A stretch of DNA of 64,000 nucleotides from Glomus cerebriforme (GCA_003550305.1 QKYT01000037.1:1-64000); one strand, 5' to 3'; numbered from the stretch's first letter, positions 45,560 through 58,521 are shown. Made by a program: numbers and translations. The notes: a model not told the origin generated them from the letters alone.

Positions 45560-47805
45560 AAAAAGTTGCTTATTTGTTTTAATTATTTTTTTTTTTTTTT
45601 TTTTTGTAATTATAAAAAAACATATAGGCAATTTTCCGTAAGTCTGTTAAAAACGTATTAGTTAATAGTGAAAATTAATTCTGTTAACCTTGCTTCAATA
45701 CAATCAAATCATCAAATAATTTATTTATTTTTTTTTTTTGCCTGCATTTGCTCATAATGCAGGCCAAATCATGTGAAATAAAAATAAAAAACATTAATTT
45801 TTTGCATGACTTATGACTGGAGGTTGATATGATAGTAGTATGACAATTTTTAAAGAGAACAATAATTGGTTAACCAATTTATAAAACGCAGCAAAGTAAT
45901 TAACGTTCTTGGGCAGAATTATAAATAATTGGACAATAAAATTCCTTATTACGTTAAAAATACAGATGGACACTAATTTTGATGAGATGCAGTTTTGAAT
46001 GCAAATTACACATTAAAAATCTGGAGACAAAAAAAAAAAAAAAGATTTCTTTGTGTTATCTCAACCAGTTTAACCAGCCTCATATTTACTAATAAAGTAA
46101 GATTTCTGTCGGTAAATTCCATGAAATTCTCATAAACGCCACATAATTATAATATAGCTAATCTAAGAAAATTAAAAATTCTGGGATTTTATTTTAAAAA
46201 AAAAAGCCGAGAAAACTAGTATTTCTTTTTATATCAAAAATTGTGATGTCATTAGTAAAAACTGCGCTGCAAAAAAAAAAAAAAAAAAAGTATTTGTAAT
46301 CCAATCATCATTATCCTACTTTTTAAAAATCCCTAAATTTATATGTAGTAATTCGGTAAATGAAATTCCGCATGATTTGAAATCGTTTTAAAATGGATGT
46401 TTATACTTCTAATTAATCATTGATTTGTACTAAATAAAATGACACAACATCATTAGACTTTTCTATTTATAAACAGGCCGTGCGCTATAAAAGCTGATTT
46501 AAGATATTCTTAGTTAAACATTGGATTGATCGAAGGATCGTAGGGATTGAAGGGTAAATTTATTGTATTATTATTATTTTTATTATATTGTAAATATATT
46601 ATTATTATTATAAAATTATTTAAAATAAATTCCATTCAAATATATATAAAAACTATTATTTATATTGTTTACAATAATTAATTGAATCCGCGTGCAATCT
46701 TTTTTTCATTTCAATGTATAAAAAAGTATTTTAAACAAGTTTATTTATAGATGTAAAATAAAATCACATTGTCGTGATAAGAACAAATCAAATTTAAACA
46801 ATTATATTTTCATTAGAGTACCTTGAGATTAAACACTTGAAAATCTTGAAAATTGTTATTTTTTATTATCAAATATGATTAACAAAGTGTTTAGAATTGA
46901 AAAAATTATATAAATGCCATTTACCCCAATTTTATACAAATTATTCTTTCTTGTCTCGCGACTAAAAAGAATTTAATTACGATATTGTCAAATTTTTTCG
47001 AAACGATTTTTTTTCTATCACCAACTTTTAAAAACTACGCTAAATTTTAAAATACTTTCAACTTATTATTTATGACTATTATCATAAGAAAATCTTACAT
47101 TTAAAAAACACAATTTCATAAGATATTCACATTTTTTTTTTAAAAAAAAAACTTTAAAAATTTTTTAAAACACTTACGATTTTTTTTCAAACAAACTAAA
47201 AAATTCAAAAAAAAAAAAAAAATAAAATTTAAATCTTTTTTTTTCAAATTAAGATAAAAAAAAAATCAATAAATTTATATATACATCTTTCATACTATCT
47301 TCGTTTCCGAAACAAAAAAAAAAAAGTCTTGAAATTATAATTTTCTTGACTTCTCTCGCAGTGCTGCTCTTTCCATCTACGGCATATCCAGATTATTAGG
47401 TGAGTTATTAATATATCTACTTAGTTTACTTAGTTATATCATTTCGGGCGCGCGCGTGTGTGCTTCCCTGTGCTTTACCGTAATACAAAGCATTACTTCA
47501 GGATAAAAAAAATAACATCTGTTTAAAGTATTCTTAAAACCCTTAATTGTTTCATCATATTACTAAATAGTTATAAAGAAAAAAAATGGAGTACATATGA
47601 CGAAAAAAATTTTTATACTTACTTCATTCTCCTTTTTTTTTTTTTTTTTTCCTATTTATCCCTTTATATCCATCCATATATGTGTATATATATATTCTCG
47701 TCTCCTTACCTTGTGATAAATAAAAACGTACAATTTTTTTTCCTTACTAAATTGTCAACGAAATGCTTCAACAATATTAAATTGTTATAGCCGTTATAGT
47801 TAAAT
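45560..47805. other. Intergenic, 2.25 kb
   Basis: No supported gene. There are A and T runs at 45585-45605, 46030-46045, 46270-46290 and 47206-47222, and CG/TG alternation (CGCGCGCGTGTGTG) at about 47450. The stretch 47355-47400 is less AT-rich and may be the promoter or first UTR exon of the ankyrin gene. Confidence 0.5.
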
Positions 47806-49514
47806 ATGAGCCGATCAAAATCAATATCAACTGACCATAATAATTTAGGTTTACATTCTGGCGCTGCTGCTGGCAATCTCGGTAAGTTAAAATTATTATT
47901 ATTTAAAGGATGAAAAAGAATTGATTTAGAGTGAAGTTAGGATAATTGTACTTCTATTTATCTAGTTTTTTTTTTTGGAAGTACCTCGGGATGAGATAAT
48001 GAATCATATTTTGAATACGCATGTTAATTTTTTTATGATTTTCTTCTCTTTAATAAATATATAGGATTGGTAAAATTTGCATTAGATCATGGTCAACCTA
48101 TCGATTCCGTATTAAATGGAGTCTTGCCAATCCATGTTGCGTGCATAAACGATCATGTATCTGTGGTACAATACCTCATCGAACGAGGCGCAGATGTTAA
48201 TGCTCCAAGGTATGATGATGTTTTTATTAATCATGTAATTAAATTTTTTTTTTTCATGCAAGAATATTAACTAATCATTAGTTATTTTTTCTTTTATTGA
48301 ATTACAGACTTTCACATAAATATAATGGTACAGAAAAAAATAGAACAACAGATCAAACAGTAGGTACAACTGGATCAACCGCATTACATTTTGCTGCCGC
48401 AAATGGATGTACTCAAACAGTTGAACTATTATTGAAAAATGGTGCAATTGTAGATGTAACTGATAAATATGGTTCAACTCCATTATCGGTAGCAACAGCG
48501 AAAAATCATGGTGATGTTGTTGAACTTTTGAAAACTTATGGTGCTATACAAGCTGCTGAAAAACAAAAACTTGTTGTACAAGATGCTTCAACACATACAC
48601 AATCTACAACAAGTAATTTGAAATCTTCAAAACGACCAAAAGAAAAATATCCAAGAAATATAAAGAAGGCAAAGAAACCAACTATTATAACAACAAAATT
48701 CTCTCCGAGGCCACGTCGACCTAGTTTACCTGTTCAACTTGAAAATAATGATTCAAAAGAAAATGTAATATTAAAAAGACAACCTTCAAAATCAATGGAA
48801 TTACCTTCACATTTGAAATCAAGAGAAGAAATGTTTAAAGATGACGGATTTATCAGTGATAACAATGAAACAATGACCATCGATTCAATAGATAAACCTT
48901 CAATAGATATATCTTACCATTCATTGGATGAATCTTCTTCGCCTGATGTTAAAAAACTAAAGTCGCCAACAAAGGAACTTTTTCGTAAGAGTTTAACTCT
49001 TACAAGACAATTAACTTCAGCATCTTTAACTTCTTTAGCATCATCAAATAAGAGTCGTTCGCCTGATCGACGATTTTCATTTTCTTCTTCACCTGTTACT
49101 CCACAATCAAATCCATCTGCTATTTCTCTTCTGATGACAGCTTCAGATATACCCGGTTCACCTTCGACTACTTCTACAACACCCACAGAATATGGAGGAG
49201 ATCCTGATTATATTCCATTACCTCCTGTAGTTGCAGAGAAAAAAGAGAAAAAGAAAAGAAGGTCAACAGATCCTTTATATGAATTAAAATCAAGAAAATG
49301 GAATAACAATGAGACAAATGATGATGGTACAATGACACGTTCAATCTCTGAAGGTAGTGGAGTGAACTTTTTTTTCACTTCACCAAACAAAAAACAACAA
49401 ATTTCTTCGGAAAATTTTCAGCCTATAGAAAATAATAGTCACAGTAGAAAACCTTCCTTTTCTATGAAAGGTTTTTTTGGAAAATTAACAGACTTGATTT
49501 TGGGAAAATCTTAG
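47806..49514 (+). CDS. Ankyrin-repeat protein with long disordered Ser-rich tail
   Basis: Ankyrin repeats bind other proteins. Three exons, 47806-47881, 48065-48209 and 48308-49514, join in frame to 475 residues. The N-terminal 150 residues hold about three or four repeats: HSGAAAGNLGLVKFALDHGQ, GVLPIHVACINDHVSVVQYL (ending in RGADVNAPR), GSTALHFAAANGCTQTVELL and YGSTPLSVATAKNHGDVVEL. The remaining 320 residues are low in complexity, Ser/Thr/Lys/Pro-rich, with many SP and RxxS sites (such as RSPDRRFSFSSSP and KRRSTDP) that suggest phosphorylation. The far C terminus KGFFGKLTDLILGKS is amphipathic. I know no specific orthologue. A scaffold in signalling is a reasonable guess only. Confidence 0.88.
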
Positions 49515-50714
49515 TCAATGAATATATATCTTGACTTTATATATATATATATTTGTAGAAAATAACGAACATTTTTCTTTTTTTCCTTTTTTTTTCTTTT
49601 TTTTCTTTTTTTAAAAAAAAAAACTTTTGATTTATATAGGTATCTACATAGATTGGTTTTTATCACCTTTTTTTGCATTTTTTTTTTTCTTTGGATTATT
49701 TTTACCATTTCCTTGGACAATTTTTCTTTGATTTATGAAAGAAAAGTTCTGTAAAGAAATTATTTTGCCATATTGTTATTGGACTTTCAACAGCAAACAT
49801 TTCATGATTTTTATCCTTTTGTAAATAGCCCTTTTTTTCATTTCCTGTACCATTTTTTTTTTCCTTTCATATCAATTTTTTTTATAAAAAATTTTTTTCT
49901 CATATATATATTTTTCTTTTTATTGTATTATTAACATAAAATTGTTCTTTTCCTTTTGTTTTTTTCTTCGTTTTGACTTCACAATTTTTTTTTTCCCCTT
50001 TTTTTTTTNTAAATAAAAATGTTGTTTTTTACACTTATATCATTCTCCGAAACAACTTTTATCATTTTTTTNTTTTNTAAAAAATTTTTTTTTTTTTTTG
50101 GTTATGAAATCCTTTTTTATATATATATGTATTGGAATAAATAGCTCCGAAATATATATATTGTACAATTATATACTGTATTTGACAAATTTTTTCCCAA
50201 TTTATTCTTAAAGACTTTTTTTTTTATTCAAGATTATAGCAAAGTGAATTTTAACTTTTTCTTTTGATAAGTAAAAAAGTTATAGATGCTAGACTTATTT
50301 TATTGGTACATTGAATGTAGTGAAGAAAATAGAATTTAAGTCATTGAAATCGAGAATTTTTTTTTCCCTCTTCACTTTTTAGTTTGTACTTTTACAAAAT
50401 CTTGTAAGGATCTTAAATTGTATGATCAAATAAAAAGTGAAAACGTGTCCTTTAGAAAATTTTTTTTTGTTTTAAAAATTAAAAAACAAAAAAACTTTAA
50501 ATAAAACCATATCGTATAAAGTTTAACTTTATTAAATTTTTTTTTTTAAAAAAAACATAAAAAAGCAAACGTACCATATTATTATTGCTTTTAATTAATG
50601 TTAATAATAATAATAATAATAAAATAACTACAATTAAAAGAAATGATAAATAAATATAATTTATGAGGTAAAGCAAAAAATAAATAATATAAAATTACAC
50701 TTTATTTTATATCA
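49515..50714. other. Intergenic, convergent gene ends
   Basis: The 3' flanks of the ankyrin gene (+) and DCP1 (-) meet here. It is very T-rich with N bases at 50009, 50072 and 50077 inside homopolymers. A (TAA)n-type repeat lies at 50603-50622. No gene seen. Confidence 0.55.
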
Positions 50715-52359
50715 TTATGACATGTTTTGTGCCTTGACCACATAATTCTCGTAAAGAATGTCCATAAAAGATGGGTCAGACTTTATATATGTTAAAGTTA
50801 GTAAATCAAATGTTAATTAAGAAACCACAATTTTATTGATAACGCACCTGAATTAATTGAAGATATTGTTGGCTAAATTCTGGTTTAGTCAATATTTTTT
50901 TATGATTGATTCCTTCAGTAAGAGTCGAGAGAGAAGCGATAGAAGCGTCCAGCGCTTGTTTTCGTGGCAACTGAGGATTTTTCGTTCCAAATGAAATATT
51001 TGCGGTTGTACTATTTTCTGGAATAACTGATATAGGTGAACTCATATGGGTAAATGCCTGACCGTGAAATGATAAGGTATCAGGTCTGGTGTCATTGACG
51101 GATAATGACCTTTGTGGTGGTGTATGTGAGTTAAAAGGATAATTATTTGGAAAAGCAGTAGAAACATGACTTGGAGTTTGACGACGAAGCATATTTAAAA
51201 GCATTTTTCCATCTAAAGGAGGATTAGTGTTATTAGATGTAACGGATGAATTCTAAATAATATAGAAAAAGGAAATTTTGTGATATCAGTTATTCAAAGT
51301 TAATACTTTCAAATTAAATGTTTTTTTTTTTCAAAAGAAGATTTACCACAGGAAGTGGATCAACATTGACTGCTTTTTGAAACAATTCCCCTAATATATC
51401 TTTCTTCGGATTTTCATTCTGTGAAATGTCATAATGGGCAGGCGTCGAACTTCTACTGTTATTAGAAGTTGTAGGTTGGTTTATTTCCGGTTGGAGAAGA
51501 TCAAAGATCTGGATTGGCCTTCCATAAAGATTCGAAGATGTTCCTTGGGGTGGGGTCGAAGTGATTGAGGAGTAGTGAGGTGATTGTAAAGTTAATTGTG
51601 GTGGTGTAACAGCAGTTTTTGATGATTCGCGACACCTAAATTCAAAAAAAAATTGATATTGGTTATCAAGTTCTTTCACATACATAAAAAAAAAAAAAAA
51701 TATTAAAAAAGATTTTCAATATACTTACTCCCACAAAGTTCTTCCTATTCGTTCCCGATCCTTTGTTTCAAATACCCAAATGCCATGGATATCATCTACT
51801 ATCCAAAGCAATACTCAATTACCATAATCCGGCCACTATTTGTGGGTTCTTCACATAACAAAATATTGGCGAACTTCAAAAAAGTCATCAACGATACCAT
51901 CGTCTGTAGTACGATATATAATATATTCGTCTTTGAATTCTAGCTCCATACCGTCTGTTAATGGCGCCATGAAGTTATCGATACCTAACCGATTCATCAC
52001 TATAAATCCATATATAGGTTGTACACATCTAATTTAAATAAAATAATTCTTTAATTTCTTTAAGTATATCAACCAAAGATAGAATCAACATAAATAAAAT
52101 CTTACCTTTTGAACACGAACAATGTTCCTTCTACGCCCCTTTTTGTCTATGAAATCAAAATGCACCACAATAATTACTATGTTTTAAAAATAATTTAGCA
52201 CGCGTCTAATTCATAACGTGTAAAATTCGAGCCTACCCATGCACCATTGTCAAATTTATATACAACAACATAACTTGAATTATCAATTATTTCAACAATA
52301 TTTTGGTCATGACGACGCAAAACATTCAAGTTGACAGCCTTTCTAGCGGTCGGATCCAT
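50715..52359 (-). CDS. DCP1: mRNA-decapping enzyme subunit 1 (DCP1)
   Basis: DCP1 activates the decapping enzyme DCP2 in cytoplasmic P-bodies. Seven exons join in frame: 52359-52237, 52146-52106, 52028-51898, 51795-51729, 51635-51347, 51252-50848 and 50780-50715, giving 373 residues. The EVH1 domain shows ARKAVNLNVLRRHDQNIVEI, VYKFDNGAWTKRGVEGTLFV, IYGFIVMNRLGIDNFMAPL and HGIWVFETKDRERIGRTLWE. A long Pro/Ser/Asn-rich linker follows. The short last exon encodes SDPSFMDILYENYVV, which with the preceding KPEFSQQYLQLIQ forms the C-terminal trimerisation helix. If the intron between 51898 and 51795 were read through, it would add in-frame stops, so splicing there is essential. The gene faces eL32 across 476 bases. 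Confidence 0.93.
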
Positions 52360-52835
52360 AGAGTGATAAATAACTTTATTTAAGATGAAACTAAAAAAAA
52401 AAAGTTCAAGTATTAAATCCAAAAAGCTTTAGTTTCGAATTGTTTCCGGCGTCGTCTAAAATATGTAACACAAATGGAATATCACATGATTAATTTCATA
52501 AGCCACGGAGATCTATTGACGTAAATCATGAATATAAAAAAATTTTTTCAAGTAATTTTTGTTTCTTCCTCTTTTGATTCCATCCGTTTTTTCTAGGTGA
52601 GGCATTTTAAATTTTGAACAATTAACAATAAAATTTACTATCAAAGAGATTTCTTTTCGTTTCACCGCAAATTTTTCATTTGATTCTTTTGTGTAGAATT
52701 TACTAGAATTAGAAAATTAACACTTTCAATCATAATTTTTGATCAGTCAATTATTTTTTTTTCAAATCGATACAAAAAACTATGAAGAGAATAGTTAAAT
52801 ATTTTAAATAACTAACTTATTTATATATAGTAAAA
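52360..52835. promoter_or_regulatory. Divergent upstream region of DCP1 and eL32
   Basis: A 476-base region between two start codons. A pyrimidine-rich patch (TTTCTTCCTCTTTTG, about 52561-52575) is typical of ribosomal-protein leaders. No binding site was identified with confidence. Confidence 0.5.
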
Positions 52836-53321
52836 ATGGTTAATCCTGTTAAGAAGGTCAAGATTGTCAAGAAACGGATCAAGCCTTTTAAAAGGCATCA
52901 ATCGGATCGATACAAATCCGTGAAGGTAAATTTATTTATCAAAATTATTTTAATATCATTCTTTATTAAAAGAATCTTTATTCACATATTTTTATTATGA
53001 TAAAAATAGGAAGCATGGAGAAAACCTAAGGGTATTGACAATCGAGTGCGACGTAGATTTAAAGGTCAACTTCCAATGCCAAAAATTGGTTATGGTTCAA
53101 ACAAGAAAACTCGTCATTTAATGCCCAATGGATTTAAAAAATTTCTTGTGTCTAATATTAGAGAATTAGAATTATTACTTATGCATAACAAAACATATGC
53201 GGCTGAAATTGCTCATAATGTTAGTTTAAGGAATAGAATTGCAATAATTGAAAGGGCTCAGCAATTAAATGTTAGGGTTACTAATGCTAAAGCTCGTGTT
53301 AGAACTCAAGAAGTTGATTAA
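52836..53321 (+). CDS. RPL32: 60S ribosomal protein eL32 (L32)
   Basis: Component of the large cytosolic ribosomal subunit. Two exons, 52836-52925 and 53010-53321, join in frame to 133 residues, close to the usual family length. Family features are clear: [56 protein letters not shown] and [19 protein letters not shown]. The protein is strongly basic, as expected. The 5' leader is short. Confidence 0.97.
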
Positions 53322-53611
53322 AAAAAAAGAAGTTATTGTTATATGGAGGAGATTTGATGGTCATTTGTATAATTCCCTCAACATCTTTCTGATCTTTAAT
53401 TTTTACTTTATTAATTATGCTTCTTTTTAAAATCTTCCTTCGCCAAAAAAAAATTCATTGGATCTTTAATCTTTTTTTTTTTCTTCAAATCAATCGATTC
53501 ATAATATTAAACGAAAATAATTTTAACAAGCGACAAACAAAAAAAATACTGTAAAGCATCGTTTTTTATTAATAAAATTGTAAAGAATGAGACTTTTTAT
53601 TTGTAAAAATA

Positions 53612-53643
<32 letters not shown>

Positions 53644-53692
53644 GAAAAATAAATTCAAATGAATTTGTATACATTTATTTTATTGATAAATT
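53322..53692. other. Intergenic, convergent gene ends
   Basis: The 3' flanks of eL32 (+) and the NDUFB2-like gene (-). A TA repeat followed by a T run lies at 53610-53643. No other feature. Confidence 0.5.
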
Positions 53693-54055
53693 TTAATGAT
53701 GTGCCTCAGAATGGTCTCCACTATGACCATGATCATGGTGCTCCCAAGGATGTCTAAACCCCTATATGTTTAAGTTTTAAATAAATTCATTCAACTTTAT
53801 ATGAAGGTACTAATTTTAATGAATATATGCAACGTTACAAACCAGAATTACAGGCAATTCTTTTTTACCACGGTATAACATCCCTAAACAGCCCAAAACG
53901 GAATATGTTATTTAAAATTATAATAATTACAAATGGAACTCTCGATTCAAAAAGTACTTCTTACAGAATGCCATGCTACCACCAAACAGTTTGGATAAAA
54001 ATACGTGCGTTCTTCCGGGTAGAGGAAAGCCATGAGGACCTTTAGCACCTGCCAT
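53693..54055 (-). CDS. NADH dehydrogenase (complex I) small subunit, NDUFB2-like
   Basis: A tiny gene of three exons, 54055-53965, 53883-53843 and 53761-53693, joining in frame to 66 residues. The product begins MAGAKGPHGFPLPGRTHVF. It then has a hydrophobic membrane stretch GGSMAFWMLYRGKK, followed by ELPVILGFRHPWEHHDHGHS and a His-rich end. The order membrane helix, then PV-LG-RHPW, then His-rich tail matches the NDUFB2 (AGGG) subunit as it looks in plants. Such subunits sit in the membrane arm of complex I in the inner mitochondrial membrane. No exon exceeds 91 nt, so the gene is invisible to a plain ORF search. All splice sites are GT-AG. I am sure the gene is real and fairly sure of the family. 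Confidence 0.82.
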
Positions 54056-54791
54056 AATATTTTATAATTGTATTAAATTGTATTAAATTATATATAAATT
54101 TGGATACTTCGTCTTTTTCAAAAGTTATGAACCAAATTTGGATGTATCACACAAAGTTCGATCTACGTTCTAACCACTCATATATGAAAAAAACTTTTTT
54201 ATTACATAAGACAATTCTTTATAAATCACTAGCTATAAATTATATATAATAAAAAATAATTGTAATATAATAATAATATATATAAATAAAAAGAAAAATA
54301 AAATGCAAGTTATTTATGATATAACAAAGACAGCAAAATTTTTTACATAGTAATAAACGCAATTTTAGATAACTTTTTGTAATTCATTTTTTTTTTTTTT
54401 TTTTTTAACCATTATCAAAATGAACTACAAAACAAATAAGGCAAAATGTTCTTAAATCAAAAGAACTTCTAGAGTAATAGTAACAAGGAATATAATAAAG
54501 AAATGAATGTAAAAAATTTTTATGGACAAGGGCGGTGGTATCAATAGATAATTTTGGGGAATTAGGTAATCGGGATGGGCAAGAGAGGATATATGATGGT
54601 AAGCAAACTGACGATAGAACACCACAAAGTTTCTCCTTTCCCCGTCTAAATTTTTCCTTCTGACCGCCTTTCCAATTAGTACGCTTACTATGATTACAAT
54701 TTTTTTTGGACCCCCAGCCCGTTGTCAAATACAAAATACTATCTTTAAAGAAAAAAGAAAAAAAATCAAATAATATGGAAGGATCATGGAG
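54056..54791. other. Intergenic region between NDUFB2-like and PRL genes
   Basis: The upstream region of the small complex I gene and the 3' flank of the phosphatase gene. The DNA from 54500 to 54720 is less AT-rich and holds a 109-codon minus-strand ORF with no recognisable content, probably 3' UTR of the phosphatase transcript. Confidence 0.45.
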
Positions 54792-55584
54792 TCAACATAT
54801 AACACATTTGGCGGACTTGGATCTTCTTTTATAATTTTCGATGTACTTAAGTTGTCTGTTATTAATAGCACCTCTACGTCGTTGACGAATAAATGACACA
54901 CTGTCAAGAGGGGACATACCAGACTCAATCAACGCAATGGCTACTAGAACAGGAGCACTAATGATAAAAAGATCCGGTAGGGTTATAATACTGACTAACC
55001 TAAACTTCAAAAAAAAAAATTTTGCCAACTTATATATTTCTTACCGTCCAAGTCCGGCAACACAATGGCAAGCAATTGCAGGCCTAACTTCATCATCACA
55101 ACACTCGGAGAATCGATTTTGAACAAGATCAAGCCATTCATTAACTATTTGAGATGGTGGAGCATCACCGTCACCAAATACCCAGTCCTATTACAAATAT
55201 AACGAGAAAAAAATGTTTAAAAGTTGAAAAAAAAACATTAGATCATATAGATAATTTAATGAATAAACTTACGTGAACTTTGATTCCACGAGCAAGAAGA
55301 GGTTCAGTGTTATAAGTAGGATCGCAGACACGAACAACGTCAGTTACGTTGTGTCGTTCAAATTCCTAATTAAGATGTAAAATTAAACGAATGTATAAAA
55401 TAACAAAAAAAAAAAAAAAAAAATTTGGTTTTACCTGAATATACAAATTTAAATTATTGTTTGATGGAGCATCTGCGATCAAGAAACGGAGATTATTATA
55501 TTCAATGAGCGTTGGAGGATTAATGGGTGAACGTTGTCCGGCTAAGACAGGGCCGGAACCTCGAGAAGTTCGCATTGCTGGCAT
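54792..55584 (-). CDS. PRL/PTP4A-type protein tyrosine phosphatase, prenylated
   Basis: PRL phosphatases are membrane-bound dual-specificity enzymes linked to growth and magnesium control. Four exons, 55584-55435, 55365-55273, 55187-55045 and 54957-54792, join in frame to 183 residues. The N-terminal 20-25 residues are a Ser/Pro/Arg-rich extension. The family core starts with [20 protein letters not shown], then [13 protein letters not shown], the general-acid loop [11 protein letters not shown] (Asp87) and the signature [14 protein letters not shown] with catalytic Cys123 and Arg129. The end is basic ([10 protein letters not shown]) followed by CVIC, a CaaX-type box that predicts farnesylation. 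All key residues are kept. Confidence 0.95.
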
Positions 55585-57384
55585 GAGGATGGTTATGTTT
55601 TTGTTTTTGTAATTTGGCTTTTTTTTTCTTGAGTGTTGAAACTTCCTTTAAACCGAGTAATTTAAGACTTTATAAAAGTGCGTCCGAATGGTATGAATCG
55701 TACTACTTCTTTTTCTCTGAATATTATAATCGTTCACATATTTCAATGAAGGATGGTAGATAAGCGAATGACTGTTTTAACAATCTATTTTTTACAAAAT
55801 TAATAATTTAACAAAATTTGTTCTTTCTCGAATTCCTTGATTCATAGGAAATATCCAAAAGGAATCCATATGCTTACTATGTTTTTTATATTATTTATAT
55901 CGCTAGCCCAATTCGCCGTAGGCGACTTATAAGTGAAAAAAACAAAAAGCTATGCACCGGCTTTGAAAAATATAAAAAAGCTTGCAAGCAAAAGAAATTT
56001 TTTTTTTACTAGATGTAAATGAGACTCACCTCAAATAAAATAATAATAAAAAACTCTACAAGTGTAATTAAATAATCTACAGGTAAAAAAGATGACAACC
56101 TAGGCAGGGAAGGAAAGAAACGCGACGACTAAGCAAGCGGCTGGCTCGAACGAAAAAATTCTCAAAAGCTAGCCAGGGTCAAACATAGCAGTTGCAGAGG
56201 AAGCTGCGTGATTCAACTTGATGGCACAGATGGGTTAAGACGAGAAGCTTGATCAGTATAGTTAAAAGGATAAAGTGTATCTATCCTAAATCTATGCTTG
56301 ACAAATTCCCAAGTAATTTAGAATTGAAGGAAGAACTATTAGTAAATATGAAATTTTGGGAGAAATACAGATAAAATTTTATGGTTTGTATTTGGAATAA
56401 AAAAGACCCACGGAAAAAAAAAATTTTTTTTTGCATTAAAAAAATTTTTTTTATGTATTTTACTTGTTTGCCATTTCGTCACGGTTCATCATATAATATG
56501 ATTGGTGGCGTTTGAGTAAATTCCATTAATATTGTATAGAAAGTATGTAAACATATGTTATTTTAAAAAAAGGAGTAATTATTAAATATCCTGATATCAC
56601 ACAGCTGGCGTTCTAACTGCGTTTTCAGCCCAAATTTCACTGATGTAACAACAAATTCCCCTAAATGATCAAAAATTATCTTATTCATATCACCTTATTT
56701 ATTAAATTAAATATATAAAATAAATTTATAATTTATAATTTATAATTTTATTTTTTTTTTTTTTTGAGATCTTTTACAGTATCATGATAAAATTAACAAT
56801 AGCCATAGTGATTTACTAAAACAGCTCTATTATCGACCGTTTTATGCTGCTCGCTTTACATCTGATACAATATGATTGATAATCATACAAAATAAAAATA
56901 AATAAAAATACAATAGAAATACAAAATACAATTATAATGTTTTTTTTTGGAATCCATTTAAAATGATATCATAGATTTATAAGATAAAGTTACAGAGTAA
57001 AGAATATAAAAAAAAATCCATATACTATAATAGGTCCATACCCATTTATTATTTCCTTTTGAAGGATTTTAAAACCAAATCTCGTACGAAAATAGAAACC
57101 TTTACACGATTTTGGATCAAATACATTTTTAATTTGTAAACATTTATATGATTTATGCGGAACTTTTAAATGATACGTTCGAGAAATGTAAATGCGTCTT
57201 TTTTTTTAAAAAAAAAAATTTATGTTAATAGATCGAAATACCAGTAATTAGGTAGTGTGACAAAAGTGTTCTTAAAAAAGTAGCATGGAAATTATTGGTC
57301 AGCTGATTGTAATTCCAAATAGTAATAGTCACACAAATTAAATTTTACGATTGGTCTTCAATTTCTTTACACTTAAAAAAAAAA
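55585..57384. promoter_or_regulatory. Divergent upstream region of PRL and peptidyl-tRNA hydrolase genes
   Basis: 1.8 kb without a supported gene. A segment at 56095-56260 has balanced base composition unlike its neighbours but no ORF or tRNA fold that I can find. An inverted CCAAT box (ATTGG at 57350-57354) lies about 30 bases before the hydrolase start, probably too close to act as its own upstream site. Confidence 0.45.
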
Positions 57385-58521
57385 ATGTCTAGACCGATTG
57401 ATATTGTTGTCGCGGGTCTTGGAAACCCAGAACCTGAATATGCTACAACACGTCATAATGGTTGTTTTCTAATTATTTCTTGAATGTTTGCAAGTTAGTA
57501 ATATTCTTTTTCCGGCAAAGTTAAATAACACTGAATCTAACGTGCCTTTTTTTTTAAGCTGGTTACATATTTATTGACTATCTAGCAAATGCAATAGCAC
57601 TTGCTCAAGGACAAACTACTGAGAATCCTCCTAGATTTTATCGACGATTGGATCTATCTGGTAAATTATTTTTTGGGTTTAATTTGAATTTACTATTTCA
57701 GGAAAATATTTAAAGAGATTTATTTAGAGAGAATTAAACTTCATTGATATAGCTGATATACGGGATACAATATTTACTTCTACCAGTGAAAATGGATCCA
57801 TCACGGTATGTGATTTAAATAAATAAATAAATAAATATGTATATATATTTTAATGGATTTTTCAAAGAATAGAATTCATTCAGAGTAATTCTGATAAAAC
57901 CATTGACTGCCATGAATGAATCGGGTTTTGCCGTGCAAAAAGTTTTGCAACATTTTGCAGTTAAAGAAACTAAAAAATTTATAGTCGTGGCCGATGATAT
58001 AAATACTTTACCAGGAACATTGATGATTCAAAGTTTGTTGATTCAAGATTTATTACATTGTCAACTTGTCGCTTATTCTAAAAGTTCACTTTGAATTTTT
58101 AAATTGAAGGTGGTGGAGATTTAGCAGCCATGAAAGGTCATAAAGGATTAGAAAATATTGTATCAGTAATCGGAACAGAATTTATTAGGTATAAAATCAA
58201 TGATTTTTGATATCATTTTTGTGTAACTATGAGCAATATGATAAAATTATTTAATATTTAAGATTTCGATTGGGTATTGGTCGACCGATTTCAAAAACAA
58301 CACAAATATCACAATGGGTCTTGAACCCTTTTGAGAAAGAAAATCGTGAAATGGATCTATTCGGCCATCTCCTTCATTTAACAACTCAAGCTTTGTACGA
58401 ATATAGTAATCATAAAGATCTGAAGAAAGTTAAGAAGAAATTTGCCCATGCTCGAAAATTACCGAATAAATTAACAGAAATGAATAGTTTAGTGTTTCCC
58501 GTCGATACCCATGGATTTTAA
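57385..58521 (+). CDS. Peptidyl-tRNA hydrolase, Pth1 type
   Basis: Pth frees tRNA from peptidyl-tRNA dropped by ribosomes; the bacterial-type enzyme in fungi usually works in mitochondria. Six exons join in frame: 57385-57460, 57559-57660, 57732-57805, 57873-58032, 58110-58188 and 58263-58521, giving 249 residues. The signature GLGNPEPEYATTRHNAG covers residues 11-27 with the catalytic His24. Later motifs are KPLTAMNESGFAV, VVADDINTLPG and SGGDLAAMKGHKGLENI. FRLGIGRP and VLNPF mark the C-terminal half. No obvious mitochondrial presequence precedes the core, since the conserved motif starts at residue 11. The fourth exon uses an AG in GAATAG at 57867-57872, chosen because it alone keeps the frame. 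Confidence 0.93.

Noticed and set aside
51314..51685. DCP1 as a pseudogene because of in-frame stops near 51850-51880
   Set aside because: The stops lie in a proper GT-AG intron (51897-51796); all exons then join in frame to the C-terminal helix.
54405..54734. A 109-codon minus-strand ORF
   Set aside because: It follows the PRL stop with no recognisable motif; probably 3' UTR.
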